Below are positions 29,773-40,520 of a stretch of DNA of 64,000 bases, one piece after another (positions within the stretch are counted from its first letter, which is position 1; the number at the start of each line of letters is the position of its first letter). The stretch covers positions 200,556,101 through 200,620,100 of the forward strand of contig NC_134701.1 in the NCBI RefSeq assembly GCF_043290135.1, given 5' to 3'. Origin of the DNA: Rhipicephalus microplus (Eukaryota; Arthropoda; Arachnida; Ixodida; Ixodidae). A program made the position numbers and the translations under genes. Below the pieces are notes generated by a model. It saw nothing but the letters and a program-made list of their open reading frames with translations. It was not told the origin of the DNA and made no database searches.

Positions 29773-30193
29773 AGGGTTTCATTTGACGCTGATAGTACAT
29801 GACGAGTTACGGATGGACCTGTATCGCTTTTTTTCCCACCTGAAAGTGCTTAAGTGTGAAATTTCACCCGAGAGATACTTAAGACATTTCTTTCCTTGGT
29901 ACACAACGCGATAATCGCCAAGTGCCACCACTATAGCTGCACTCCAATAACGTGAACGCACAAATAACCTACGCCTCATAATCTGTTCAATAAAAAAAAA
30001 AGCAAATCAAAATGGAAGTCGCACATTGCATATATGGCAACAAAACAGTGTTTCAGTCTTTTTTCTATATCACAGGATTGAAATGTGAGTCGTTAAATAT
30101 TACTTCCGTTGTTTCGCTCCGTAGGTTGACCTCTCTTCGCCCTACTTTTTCTTCAAACCGAGTTTTAGCAGACTAACGTGAGGATTGAAGTCC
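29773..30193 (-). other. Downstream flank / likely 3' UTR of the second elongase gene
   Basis: Sequence downstream of the elongase stop on the minus strand. I see no canonical AATAAA on that strand within this interval; the next tttatt on the plus strand is at 28,803. The transcript end is therefore unknown and may lie beyond the SINE at 29,521. Confidence 0.4.
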
Positions 30194-31033
30194 TCAGTTG
30201 ACCTTGTCCTTGATGGCTTCACCCTCTATGCTGGGAACCTTCTTCTTGCTGTAAGCCTTCAGGTAGAAGCGTACGAACAATGCAAAGAAGAAGGCAGTCT
30301 CGATCAGTACTAGATACGTGTGCGGCCTCGGGTAGCCGCAGCTGAGGATGAGCGGCACCAACGCGTGCAGGAACATTATCACGAACTGGACGAGCTGGAA
30401 CTGGGTGAGGTAGCGCTTCCACCACAGGTGCTTCTGCATGGACGGTCCGAGCAGTGATAGGCAATAATAGCTGTACATGACCACGTGCACGAAGCTGTTG
30501 AGGATGATACCTAGCGCCACCTGACCGTCGGGACCGTAAGCGAGACCATACCAGCCGTTGAAGACGACCAGGATGTGGTGGACGACGTGCAAGAAGGAGA
30601 CGTGTGAGTCTTTCTTTCGAAGCACGAAGAAGATGGTGTCCAGGAAGTCGGCGATCCTCACTATCAGGTACCACCAGCAGAGCGTGAGCATGCTCATCGT
30701 GACCTCGTCTCGAGCCCCGTAGTTGATGCCCTGGCATAGAAGGCTGTAGCCGCCGCCTATGTACGTCTTGGAGAGGAAGGCCACCACGAAGTAGCAGTTT
30801 AGCAGCACCATGGTCGCATTGTAGAGGATGATGAGTGGCTTGATGCCGTCGTAAGGTTTGCGGTCCTTCATAAACCGGGGCCCACCCACCTTGACGATGT
30901 AGACGTACGCCACGAACAGGATGACGAGGAACTGCTTATTGCCGGCTAGTGGCCACTCCATGGTGCGGGGATCCCGTGCCAGGAACGGTTCGGTGGCCAT
31001 CATGCTGTTGACCACGGTCACAGTTGCTGCCAT
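30194..31033 (-). CDS. ELOVL-family very-long-chain fatty-acid elongase (second paralogue)
   Basis: A 279-residue condensing enzyme for malonyl-CoA-dependent elongation of long-chain acyl-CoA in the ER membrane. Signatures are RDPRTMEWPLAGN (20-32), GGPRFMKDRKP (50-60), IADFLDTIFFVLRKK (127-141), the histidine box HVVHH (149-153), NSFVHVVMYSYY (179-190) and WWKRYLTQFQLVQF (204-217). Several hydrophobic segments match the multi-pass fold. It is paralogous to the gene at 11,735: the same motifs in the same order, but a longer N-terminus and a longer basic C-tail (KKKVPSIEGEAIKDKVN). The first ATG has a strong context (gcaggcATGg); in-frame ATGs at codons 11 and 12 are alternatives. The coding region is uninterrupted, with no sign of decay. 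The enzyme class is certain from the motifs; substrate preference is not. Confidence 0.93.
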   Translation of the reverse strand: MAATVTVVNSMMATEPFLARDPRTMEWPLAGNKQFLVILFVAYVYIVKVGGPRFMKDRKPYDGIKPLIILYNATMVLLNCYFVVAFLSKTYIGGGYSLLCQGINYGARDEVTMSMLTLCWWYLIVRIADFLDTIFFVLRKKDSHVSFLHVVHHILVVFNGWYGLAYGPDGQVALGIILNSFVHVVMYSYYCLSLLGPSMQKHLWWKRYLTQFQLVQFVIMFLHALVPLILSCGYPRPHTYLVLIETAFFFALFVRFYLKAYSKKKVPSIEGEAIKDKVN

Positions 31034-32576
31034 GCCTGCTTTGAGTCACTACTGGATGTCGACGAAATATTCACCGTATTTTGCTGCCGTTTAGGTCTCC
31101 GAGTCTCTATTCTGCTTAGTTGTGAGTACTATACCAGCAGCCAGACAGGCTACCCAAGACCAGTTTTTTCTTCACCTCTGCCTGCCTCCACGCTGTTTTG
31201 GAAGGCGACAGGCCTCTGTCGGACGAAAAGCCTGCCTTTATTGGCCGACACGACCCTTGCTTGGAGAGGAGGGGAGCGTCGCGCTAAAGACGACGAGTGA
31301 CGTACGAGCGGTGACACCCGGGAGCCGATTAACTACGGGCAGGAGGAGAGGAAGGTCGACGAGGAAGCGCCGCGTCGGGCGTCGGCACGAGCCATCGGTG
31401 TTTTGCGATGCGCAACGGTATCGCTCATCCTCTCTTCTTTCGCGGCTGCTCGGCAGTGCACTATCTTTACGAGAGCCTTCTTTCTTGACGTCAATGATGC
31501 TCTGTAATGTAGTGTATAATCGTGCGTTGAATCTTTAGAAAAGGATCAATGAAACTTTGGTTTGTGCGAGTTGTCTTGAAGCAACATTTTCGGCGCTCAA
31601 GGCTTTTTTTTTCTTTTTCAGCACCATAGCGTCGTTCATTCGGTCAGTGTTTCTCATATACCTTTTTTCTTTCTATTTAGAGAACACGGATGTTCAATTC
31701 AAGGGCCTATGATAACAAGACTCCTGCCGTTTTCCCACAGGATCTTTATGCCGTGGCAGAAATATTTTTTCGACGCTGAAGTGAAGTTTGCGTGATGAAT
31801 TAGCGACACCTCGTAAATTAACGTTTTCAATATTAGCTTCGGAGGCTTTTATATTGGAAAGTTGTAGAGCAAGATAACTTATGACATTTTCCATTTATTA
31901 GAAATTACAAATGTTGTATATGTAGTTTGAGATATTCGTTATCTAACTTTAAGGGCGATATTGAAACCGATCGTGCCCGGTGCCAACGAAGCTCAGTCAC
32001 TCTGTTATGCTGGACCGAAAGTGCCTGGGACCGTATCGTAACGAAATTTGGATCAAGGCGCGCCCAAGCTGAATCTGCTCAGAAAAAACGTCACACTTGT
32101 CTCTGTAATGTTATTAACGCCATCCTCTGTGATGTGTTTCAGTTCTACTCCAAAAAAACTATGAACCGGAATAATCTTCACTTTCCTAACTTACCAGTTA
32201 GCAATATTGCAAGTACTACGGCACTTCAGGGAGGAGTCACGCTACCACAGCCGCTGGATAAAGAGCAAGGTAAGCCTGTTGCGTGCCGCCGAAGTGGCAG
32301 GAATGGTTTAGTTCACCTCACACCTGCTCTGGCGCCACCACTCCTCCAAAGAGAAACGCTTTCACACGCATCGTGCGACAGTATAGCCGTAACCAACGCG
32401 TTTCGTGGTAGCACATAACAGGTTAAATTCTGAAGAGTTACAAGGAGTACCTATTACAGCACCTATGTAAACAGTTTGCCCTCGGAAGGCCACTCTTTCG
32501 TAGAGCATAGACCTTAATACTCTTCATGAATTCTGTCCGTCTGACTAATCTAAAATGAAAAAACAACAAAACAATC
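31034..32576. other. Upstream flank of the second elongase and unassigned sequence
   Basis: 31,034-31,540 would hold the promoter/5' UTR on the minus strand; no TATA box is evident and 31,230-31,480 is GC-rich. The frame 31,927-32,418 (+) is 163 codons without a recognisable domain and may be chance. Confidence 0.4.
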
Positions 32577-32910
32577 ACAACATATCCACGGACTGAATCA
32601 TGATGAGCGGGGCGAAGTGTCCATCAGTCCGTGCCCACTTCTGTCCACCCGTTCTTGCTTCGTTTTGTGCGTCCATCTGTCAATGGGTCCGTCCGTGCAT
32701 CCGTCCGTCTGTCCATCCGTTCGTCTGCTTGTCTGTATGTCGGTCCGTCCGTCCGTGCGTTCATCTGCTGATCCGTCCATCTAGCGAACACTGCAAGTAC
32801 CCCTGTCTTGCATCCTTTCATCATATATTCATCATATAGAAGTACCGGCATTCAGCGGACATTCCAAGAACTAAACGAGAGGTGGCTACCTGTTACTTCT
32901 ACTACTACTG

Positions 32911-32973
<63 letters not shown>

Positions 32974-33005
32974 ACACATACATTGCGGACCCGAGACCCA
33001 CAGCA
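32577..33005 (-). repeat. Family D repeat, copy 1, with (TCCG)n-like minisatellite and (TAC)n
   Basis: In minus orientation the order is a (TAG)n run (plus-strand TAC run, about 32,898-32,973), then ccacctctcgtttagttc, then a gatgaatatatgatgaaagg block. A degenerate gatggacggac minisatellite follows (about 32,640-32,790), then cttcgccccgctcatcatgattcagtc. The same order recurs at 35,465-35,880 on the plus strand, which defines a dispersed repeat family. Cys/Val- or Arg/Thr-rich frames across it are minisatellite artefacts. Confidence 0.7.
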
Positions 33006-33450
33006 TAAGGAACTTGACCCCTAACAGGTCATCACTGATTACGTTCGTGGGGAGACAATCGTCGGAAAGATTCCAGGGGCTGACGCATTGGCTCATCGAA
33101 ACGCACCGCGAAGGTATGCATAATTTAAATGTAGGTCCCTTTAGCGCACCAGCACGCTGTGGTCTAAAGACAGAGTTCAAACCAAGAGTTTTACAACACA
33201 AACAAAATATGTATTCTCAGTGAAGACATCACACAAACTTGCACACTCGGAAGGTTTCAAGTGTAGAACTCACAAAATCACTGAGAGGGTATTTAGAACC
33301 ACAAGAACTAACTTACCACGCTACAAATGCAATCTCACGCATTACAAACTGCGCAAGAACACAGAGGCTTTGAATATTCACCACACGTTTGTACTCCACA
33401 ATTCTTCGAACGTGTCTCGAATATTCCTCTTCAACAAAACACTGTAATAG
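33006..33450. other. Unassigned non-coding stretch
   Basis: No gene or repeat was recognised. The frame 33,220-33,447 (+) contains H..H-like phrases (THKITERVFRTTRTNLPRYK) but lacks a complete zinc finger. Confidence 0.45.
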
Positions 33451-33489
33451 GGAGCCTTCATGTACGCGCGTAGAGTACATGAAGGCTCC
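33451..33489. repeat. Perfect 15-bp hairpin with 9-nt loop
   Basis: The arm ggagccttcatgtac at 33,451-33,465 and its exact reverse complement at 33,475-33,489 are separated by gcgcgtaga. Confidence 0.9.
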
Positions 33490-33829
33490 TTACACTGAAA
33501 CGAGCTCCAGCGCTGGTCGTCGTCCTAGCGATACTCTTCAACAAAGTGTTCCAGTGGCGTCATAACTCAATCCTTCAATATAGGCTGACCGGCACAACAC
33601 GACTCATTCGAATCGTTCGCACGTAACAACTTCTTGGCTGAGTTCACCACTCGTCCTACCTTTCGTTACCTCTAGTTTGGATCCATCCTGGTTTCGCGAA
33701 CATTCCAAGTATACGGCGTGTAGCATGTACCCCATGTACCATGGCCACAGCCAGCTGGGGAAGGGGTTAAGTCTCGCCGGTTCGTCTGCGGAAACAATAC
33801 CCCCCGCCCCCCCCAAAAAAAATGGGCCC

Positions 33830-34454
33830 CATATCTGAGTGTTAATCTGCAAATATCGTAGAAAGACGATAGTGTTGCGTGTAGAGAGAGTGAACAAAAC
33901 ATTTATTTGATGTTATGGGCAAGAAAATGGTGAATGGTATTCTGGAGGCGCTGCGTCAGAGTGCCTTAAGCATGCAGCGGAGGCGAACGAGCGCATCACG
34001 TGACGCGTGAGACATGAGTGCCATCTGGCAGTTTTTCAAAAAATGAAGTGCGCCGCCCTGAGACGGTCGTCCGCGCCCGTCTCAGAGGTGATTAGGTGTA
34101 AAATGCAAGGCGACGTGTAGGTGCCACCACCGTCTCGTCTTAGCAAAGCGTTGTAAACCCTCGCCTTTTCGTGCAAGCGTTGCATGGTCAGCGCAGCGTG
34201 ATAAAAGCTACGATCCTCAGAATTACTTGTGTATGCCTTTTCTAGTAAAAGACACACATGTAGCATGTATACGTGTTTTTATGGCGCCTCAGATATGCGC
34301 AATAATTGATTTTTAATTGACAATCGCACAAGTATGAACGCTGAATCTTGAGCAAAATTGGTGGGCGCTGCGGATGGGGTCGGCCGTTTGGGGTAACGTC
34401 TGGTGCTGTTTGAAGTACCCAGTTCGCATTAAAGGTAGACAAACAGACAAATGT

Positions 34455-34515
<61 letters not shown>

Positions 34516-34575
34516 ATAAAATTTTTGCGTCGAAGGTCCCCAAGAAAGACTGTCGTCTTTAAAAGGCCCCGCTCC
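33830..34575 (-). repeat. Family C repeat, copy 1, carrying (AGAC)15
   Basis: The reverse strand is colinear over about 730 bp with 56,440-57,165. The order is a TTTTAAAGACGA-AG start, a ggggacctTCGACG block, the (TGTC)n run (plus-strand AGAC, 34,455-34,514), a ccCCATCCgCAGCGCCC block, ttattgcgcatatctgaggc, a CTGCCAGATGGCAC block, and a terminal aacatcaaataaa phrase. A fragmentary shared reading (ALLRRDGGGTYTSP, HLITSET) exists but is broken by stops in both copies. No target duplication was identified. Confidence 0.75.
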
Positions 34576-34699
34576 AATTTCTCGTATTCTCCAGATCTGT
34601 GTGCTGGTTGTCAGTCGCGTGTGTAGAGGGTAAGGGCGTGTCCTGGGCGCGTTTTGTTATTGCTTGTTTTTTCTTGTTATGTTGCGCGCGCCCGTGAAG

Positions 34700-35115
34700 G
34701 GAACGTTTGGTGATAAATTCCATCCTGAGTGATTCGAAAAGGGCGCTCGTGAATTTTACGATGGGCTTTGTTGGGCCGATCGTGGCCAACATTATCAAAA
34801 ATAAGAAACGAGACAATAAAATACAACTTACATGGGTGCCCGCTCACGCGAGGAATCCAGTGAATGAGACGGCCCACCGCGCAGCACGAGGTTTAATCAA
34901 CCGGGACGAGGACCCCTCAACCCTGGACTTCCCGCAGGAAGGGACCACCACGTACAACGATATCACAGCGTATTACCGAGAGAACCGCGAGACATACGTG
35001 GTCCCGCATGCAGATATGTCGAGAGAATATAGGCCACGATCTGGAGGCAAATCCAAACACATTCTTCTCCGAGCCCTCGCCGGCTGTCTAAAATTTATCC
35101 AGAATTGATTACACC
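34700..35115 (+). pseudogene. LINE RNase H C-terminal fragment
   Basis: One frame (34,707-35,108) reads SILSDSKRALVNF, then IQLTWVPAHARNPVNETAHR, then a TTTYNDITAYYRENRETY segment. This is the second half of an I/R1-type LINE RNase H (catalytic D in SDS; the usual Gly before NE is Val) and its downstream linker. Sequence continues only briefly past the domain. It belongs to a different LINE subfamily from the element at 6.2-9.1 kb. There is no RT, so it is a dead fragment. Confidence 0.75.
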
Positions 35116-35464
35116 CACCAAACTGCCGACATTGCAGCTGCGTGAAATCTATCCAAATCGCATTCTTCGGGAATGCGAGGGTCGTAGTGTGTAACCAGTC
35201 TTACCTTTTGACCTACAAGGTGGTGACGGTGGGAGATTTCTCCTGTGCGTTGATGAACAATAAAAAAATCGCAGCGCGCGCGTCAACTAAAAGCCGAATG
35301 CTCCTGTCTCTAATTCCCCATTAGCAGCCATTGGCATGTACATTGAGCACTATCTGACAGGAAAAGGTTGCTACGTTATATTCGCTGGGCGTAACCTCCT
35401 TGGTTTTAGAAATACTTAGCGAGCGTTGGGCTGCAGTGCCATGAATACAATGAACTAGTATATA
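35116..35464. other. Unassigned non-coding stretch
   Basis: Sequence between the LINE fragment and family D copy 2. No feature was recognised. Confidence 0.5.
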
Positions 35465-35880
35465 CCATGAGCTTGAGGTGGTTAAAGGTGGGAAGCAGAC
35501 CCGAAGCGCAAGCTGTAAGAAAGTGTGCGTGTGCCACCTGTCGTTTAGTCCTTGGAATGCCCGCTGGATGGCGGTGCTTCTATATGGGGAATATATGATG
35601 AAAAGATGCGAGATGGTGGTACTTGGAGTGCTCAATAGATGGACGAACAGACGCTCAGACAGATGCATGGATGGACGCATGAACGGACGCAGGGATGGAT
35701 GAATGGATGAACGCAAGGACGGACGCACGAAGAAACGCACGCACGGACGGGCGGATGGACGTATGGACGGTCACACAGAGGAACGCATGGACGGACGGGA
35801 GCAAGTACGAATGGACGGACGAATGCTTCGCCCCACTCTCCATCATTCACTCCGTCGATATGCTTCCATTTTTTGGCCAC
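35465..35880 (+). repeat. Family D repeat, copy 2, with GGAC-rich minisatellite
   Basis: This is colinear with the reverse strand of 32,577-33,005. It has ccacctgtcgtttagtcctt (35,538), a gaatatatgatgaaaagatg block, a degenerate atggacggacg minisatellite (35,637-35,825), then gcttcgccccactctccatc and attcactccgt. The repeated-unit frames on both strands are not genes. Confidence 0.7.
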
Positions 35881-36623
35881 CCCCCTTCTAACCACCGGCA
35901 TATTAAATATACCGACCTTGCTATGCCGTCAATAAAGTTGTTTCTCTCGGTCTTGGCCGGGTGATTTGATGCTGTCGTCGGAAAGTGGTGGCGGTCGTCG
36001 GATTTAGCGCTCGTATGTGACAAAATTAAGTGGCCTGTTACAAATATGACGCATCCCAATACGCTTCTCGGCACTGAATATCTAAGGGGAATTCGTTGTA
36101 TTTCAAAGTAGCGTCTTTTTTTCCCGTCCGAGCTGCTCAGCGACACACAGCTTCGCGGCATCCTACTACTAAAAAACTGTCTGCCACACATGTGCGCAAC
36201 CAAGAATCGGACTCGAGCACAGAAAACATGACGCAAGCTACCCCCCCCCCCCACACACACACAAAATCGCACACAGAAAAAAATGGCAGAACCCATGTAC
36301 ACTGGGAGTCGCTGATATGCGAAGTACGATTTAGAAATGTGGATATGTCCCTTTAAAATCAGCGCAACGTTACGAGGTGGAGGTAAATGATGCCGTACAG
36401 GACTTCCGAGTCATGATTATCACGTTTGGATGTGTTGTTTACCTTCGTCATCTATTCACGTCACGCGATACCAAATTTAATATATATGGAGCTAGCAAAA
36501 CGGCCGCGAGCATGCTATAAGCGCGGTACGTTGTCATGTTCTTACATGGCACGCATGTCGGGATTATCAAGTTTGCACCAGTCATATATTTCGTCATTCA
36601 TTGACGTCACGTAACACCAGATT

Positions 36624-37212
36624 CGCAGAGTCGAACTTCTATCTCGTGGTTCGCAGAGCCGAACCACGAGATAGAAGTAACTAGAAGAATAAGAATGGGG
36701 TGGAGCACATTCGGCAAGCACTCTCAAGTTATGACAGGTAGATTGCCACTATCCCTCAAGAGGAAGGTATATAACAGCTGTATCTTGCCGGTACTTAGCT
36801 ACGGAGCAGAAAACTGGAGACTTACAAAGAGGGTTCAGCTTAAATTGAGGACGACGCAGCGAGCAATGGAAAGAAAAATGGTAGGTGTAACCTTGAGAGA
36901 CAAGAAGAGAGCAGAGTGGATTAGGGAACAAACAGGGGTTAAGGATATCATAGCTGAAATCAAGAAGAAGAAATGGACATGGGCCGGGCATGTAGCACGT
37001 AGACAGGATAACCGCTGGTCGTTAAGGGTAACTAACTGAATTCCCAGAGAAGGCAAGCGGGTTAGGGGGAGACAGAAGGTTAGGTGGGCAGATGAAATTA
37101 AGAAGCTTGCAGGTATAAATTGGCAGCAGCAAGCACAGGACCGGGTTAACTGGCGGAACATGGGAGAGGCCTTTGTCCTGCAGTGGACGTAGTCAGGCTG
37201 ATGATGATGATG
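36624..37212 (+). mobile_element. 5'-truncated RTE-clade LINE 3' end, with TSD-like flanks
   Basis: An open frame (from about 36,664) reads the C-terminal part of an RTE-type reverse transcriptase: TRRIRMGWSTFGKH, SLKRKVYNSCILPVLSYGAE, LRTTQRAMERKMVGVTLRD, and WTWAGHVARRQDNRW. There is a single nonsense codon (TGA, 37,037-37,039). The frame then continues for 50 codons (GRQKVRWADEIKKLAG) to a TAG at 37,190. The 3' end is a short (TGA)n run, typical of RTE elements. The direct repeat aacaccagatt at 36,613-36,623 and 37,213-37,223 flanks the insertion within family A. BovB-like versus other RTE subclades cannot be decided by eye. Confidence 0.85.
36635..36678. repeat. Perfect 19-bp hairpin at the LINE 5' junction
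   Basis: The arm acttctatctcgtggttcg (36,635-36,653), loop cagagc, and exact reverse complement (36,660-36,678). The right arm is part of the LINE reading. The left arm is its inverted duplicate, lying between the target site and the LINE. Confidence 0.93.
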
Positions 37213-37267
37213 AACACCAGATTTGGTATATGTGGAACTTGAAAAACGGCCGCGAGCGCATTATAAG

Positions 37268-37644
37268 CGGCCAATATACTTCAATGTAGCGTTGACGCGC
37301 GCGCACGCTGGGCACAGTGACGTTACGTTTTCAAAACGCGAGCACTATATAGTCTGACGCCAGGCGCGACCAGCGTCCGTCGGCCTGGCCCGACAGCAAC
37401 GGTGCGAAGTGCGACATGCTGCATTTCGTGCCGATGCGTTACCCAGAAAACACTGCGTATCCATCTTTTCGTGACGGAGGGACGTTGGACGCACTGAAAC
37501 GCGCATGCGTCAAAGATACGCAGTGCGGCGCGGGCCGGCGAGTATATGACAGCACTGGCGCCTGGCGTGGCAACGCCTGCGTGACGCGACGAAATGAAAG
37601 CCGGCAAGCCCGCACACCGTGTTACGACGAAATGTATTGGCGCC
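37268..37644 (+). mobile_element. GC-rich ~375-bp module inside family A (candidate MITE), copy 1
   Basis: The block differs from the 148-bp units around it and recurs, reverse-complemented, at 49,717-50,089 and in part at 40,521-40,690, at the equivalent place in a unit. Its ends, ggccaatata and (complement of the right end) ggcgccaataca, are imperfect inverted repeats. This suggests a small DNA element that entered an ancestral array. An 80-codon frame is open in two copies but substitutions fall at all codon positions, so I do not call it coding. Confidence 0.5.
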
Positions 37645-38558
37645 TTGACTGTGGCATGTAGTCATGTTCTCACATGACATGCATCTTATGATTATCATGT
37701 CTGCACCAGTCACTTACCTTCGTCATCAATTGGCGTCATGTGATACCAAATTTGGCATATTTAAAGCTAGCGAAACGGCCAACGAGCACATCATCAGTGT
37801 GGCATGCAGTCATGTTGTTACACGACACGCATGTCATGATTATCATGTTTGGATGTGTCATTTACCTATGTCATCCATTCGCGTTGCGTAATACCGAGCT
37901 TGGTACATGTGAAGCTAGCCAAACGGCCGCTAACGCATCATGAGCGTAGCATGTAGTCATGGTATTACATGACCCGCATCTCATGTTTATCATGTTTACA
38001 CAAGTATACCTTCGTCATCCATTGTTGTTTCATTATACCAAATTTGGTATAAGTGAAGCTGGTGAAACGGCCACCAGCGCATTATGAGCGTGGCATGTAG
38101 TCATGTTGTTACTTGACACGCATCTCATGATTATCATGTTTGCTCCAGGCATATACCTTCATCATGCATTCACGTACTGTAATACCAAGTTTGATATATG
38201 TGAGGCCAGCGAAACGGCAGCGAGCGCATCATGAGCATGGCATGTAGTCATGTTGTTACATGACACGCATGTCATGATTTTTATGTTAGGGTCTGTCGCT
38301 TGTGCTCGCCATGCAGTCATGTCATACCATACCAGTTTTGCAACATGCCATGTTAACGAAACCACCGCAACAGCTGCAGGACCATGAAATGTGAATCATG
38401 ACATTCAAGACATACGTGATGATTTTCATGTTATGACTAGTCAAATATGTTCTTCATACAGTCATGTTATGCCATACCAAGTTTGGTATCGATACCATTA
38501 ATCAAACGGTTAGGAGAGCTAAAAGTCATAAGCGGCTAGATGGATAGATAAATATATA

Positions 38559-38645
<87 letters not shown>

Positions 38646-38683
38646 CGCTCAAAGTCGCCGAAGTTCACTGAGAAATGCTTCGC

Positions 38684-39129
38684 AAAAAAAAAATTGTGGC
38701 ATAATGCTCTTCATCGGACACACAACAACTTCCACGGTCTAACTAAAATTTGTTGTAGGGGCTGGTGAAGGGCTCTTTAGACAACTCCGGATGGTCAAAA
38801 TCTCTGGAACTCTCTACTCATTACGATATAGTGGTTTTTGGAAGTAATACCCTAGATATTAATGTTGCTAGAATGATAAGAACCCACATGGAAGCAAGAG
38901 CTGCATTGTGTATAGGTGGTTGGATGTTATCATTATTATACCAGATCTGTTATGGCCGAGTTTTTCTGTGTCTAATATATAGAAAACTATTGTCATCAGT
39001 AAAGGGCACCTGGCACGTGCTCTGTCACCACGCAAGCACTGTGTACAGATTGTGACGTATAAATTGCAGTTCCAACCCAGTATTACCCAACACTCAGCAC
39101 AGCGGAACCCAGCAGAGTATAGCCCTGTG
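38684..39129. other. Spacer between family A copies 1 and 2
   Basis: No gene was recognised. A degraded Ruka-like phrase (gggctcttt...ctctactcattacgat...gtggtttttggaag) spans about 38,765-38,850 and may be an old SINE body. Confidence 0.35.
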
Positions 39130-40405
39130 AAAAATTGGCAGATCCCACGTACAATAGGAATCGATGATATGCGAAGCACGAATGAGAAAGGTTGATAGGT
39201 CACTTCAAAATCAGCACAACGTTACGAAACGGAGGTAAGTTATGCCGTACATGACTTTCATGTTGTGATTATAATGTTTGGACGTATCATTTACCTTCGT
39301 CATCTATTCCCGTCACCTGATACCAACTTTGGTATATATGAAGCTAGTGAAACGTCCGTGAGTGTGCTATGAGCGTAGCATGCAGTCATGTTTTATATGA
39401 CATCCATATCGTGATTATCATGTTTGGACGTGTCATTTACATTCGTCACCCGTTCGGGTAAGGTAATGCCAAATTTGGTATATGTGGAACTAGTGAAACG
39501 GCTGCGAGAATGCTATGAGCGTAGCATGTAGCAATGTTTTGAAACACATATTGTGATTATCAGGTTGGCATGTAGTCATGTTCTTACATGACACGCGTCT
39601 CATGATTATCATGGTCGTACCAGTCTCATACCTTCGTCATTCATTCCTGCCTCGCAATACCGAGTTTAGTACATGTGAAGCTAGCGAAATGGCCATGAGC
39701 GCCTCATGAGCGTGGCATGTAGCCATGTTACATGACACGAGTGTCATGATCATCATGCTTGCACCGGTAACATACCTTCGGCATTCATTCACGTCCCGTT
39801 ATACCAAATTTGGTTTATGCAAAGCTAGCGAAACGGCTGTGAGCACATCATAAGTGTGGCATGTAGTCATGTTACATGACACGTATGTTATGATTGTCAT
39901 GTTAGCATCTGTCGCTTGTGTTCGCCATGCACTCATGTCGCCCCGCCGCGGTGGTCTAGTGGCTAAGGTACTCGGCTGCTGACCCGCAGGTCGCGGGTTC
40001 GATTCCCGGCTGCGGCGGCTGCATTTCTGATGGAGGCGGAAATGTTGTAGGCCCGTGTACTCAGATTTGGGTGCACGTTAAAGAACCCCAGGTGGTCAAA
40101 ATTTCCGGAGCCCTCCACTACGGCGTCTCTCATAATCAAATGGTGGTTTTGGGACGTTAAACCCCACAAATCAATCAATCAATGCACTCATGTCGTACCA
40201 TACCAGCTTTGGAACATGTCATGTGAATGATACCACCGCAAGAGCAAGATCATGAAATGTAAATCATGAAATTCATGACATACATGTCTTGATTTTCATG
40301 TTATGACCAGTCAGTTATGTTCGTCATACAGTCAAGTTATGTCATACCAAGTTTGGGATCGGTGCCATTATTCAAGGTCAGGAGAGCTAAATGTCGTAAG
40401 CGGCA

Positions 40406-40490
<85 letters not shown>

Positions 40491-40520
40491 CGCTCCAAGT
40501 CACCGAAGTTCGCCAAGAAA
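39130..40520 (+). repeat. Family A composite repeat, copy 2
   Basis: The left end aaaaattggcagatcccacg is followed by gaatcgatgatatgcgaagc. The interior is diverged 148-bp-type units (about five). Near the right end are the phrase ataccaagtttgggatcgg and a mixed (GATA)/(GACA) run (40,406-40,491), then cgctccaagtcaccgaagtt. The terminal tgcttcgca is missing because the sequence switches at about 40,520 into copy 3 on the other strand. A full-length Ruka SINE interrupts it at 39,941. Confidence 0.75.
39941..40181 (+). mobile_element. Ruka-type SINE, full length, intact, with perfect 14-bp TSD
   Basis: This is the best-preserved copy in the window: head ccccgccgcggtggtctagt, box B gggttcgattcccgg, full body and a tcaatcaatcaat tail. 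The repeat atgcactcatgtcg is exact at 39,927-39,940 and 40,182-40,195. It is inserted into family A copy 2, so it is younger than that copy. The pol III A and B boxes look intact; the tRNA part is not a functional tRNA gene. Confidence 0.96.

Larger units (their letters stand above)
36279..38683 (+). repeat. Family A composite repeat, copy 1 (148-bp tandem units, GATA tail)
   Basis: The left end is aaaaaatggcagaacccatg followed by a gctgatatgcgaag block. The right end is a (GATA)n run (38,560-38,645), then cgctcaaagtcgccgaag and aaatgcttcgca. The interior is an array of diverged units of 145-148 bp; repeat starts (gtcatgtt) fall at 37,661, 37,809, 37,955, 38,100 and 38,247. Each unit carries ataccaaatttggtatatg and a gctagcgaaacggcc block. 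The subterminal tgcgaag / cttcgca phrases are inverted relative to each other. The array is interrupted by an RTE LINE (36,624-37,212) and a GC-rich module (37,268-37,644). Confidence 0.8.

Noticed and set aside
30219..30737. 172-codon minus-strand frame inside the second elongase
   Set aside because: Out-of-frame shadow of the 30,194-31,033 gene, Arg/Leu-rich with no domain.
31927..32418. 163-codon open frame
   Set aside because: No motif or plausible gene structure; kept only as unassigned sequence.
32598..35901. Cys/Val/Ser/Arg-rich frames across minisatellites and the AGAC run
   Set aside because: Repeated-unit translations open on both strands (also 41,494-41,849 and 56,199-56,817).
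37661..38520. CRISPR-like array of regular repeats
   Set aside because: The units are contiguous ~148-bp tandem repeats without unique spacers, in a eukaryotic repeat context.
39941..40015. tRNA gene call on SINE heads (also 5,240, 54,765, 55,400, 58,680)
   Set aside because: Good A/B boxes, but stems are incomplete and each is followed by a conserved SINE body or repeat. They are tRNA-derived repeats, not tRNA genes.
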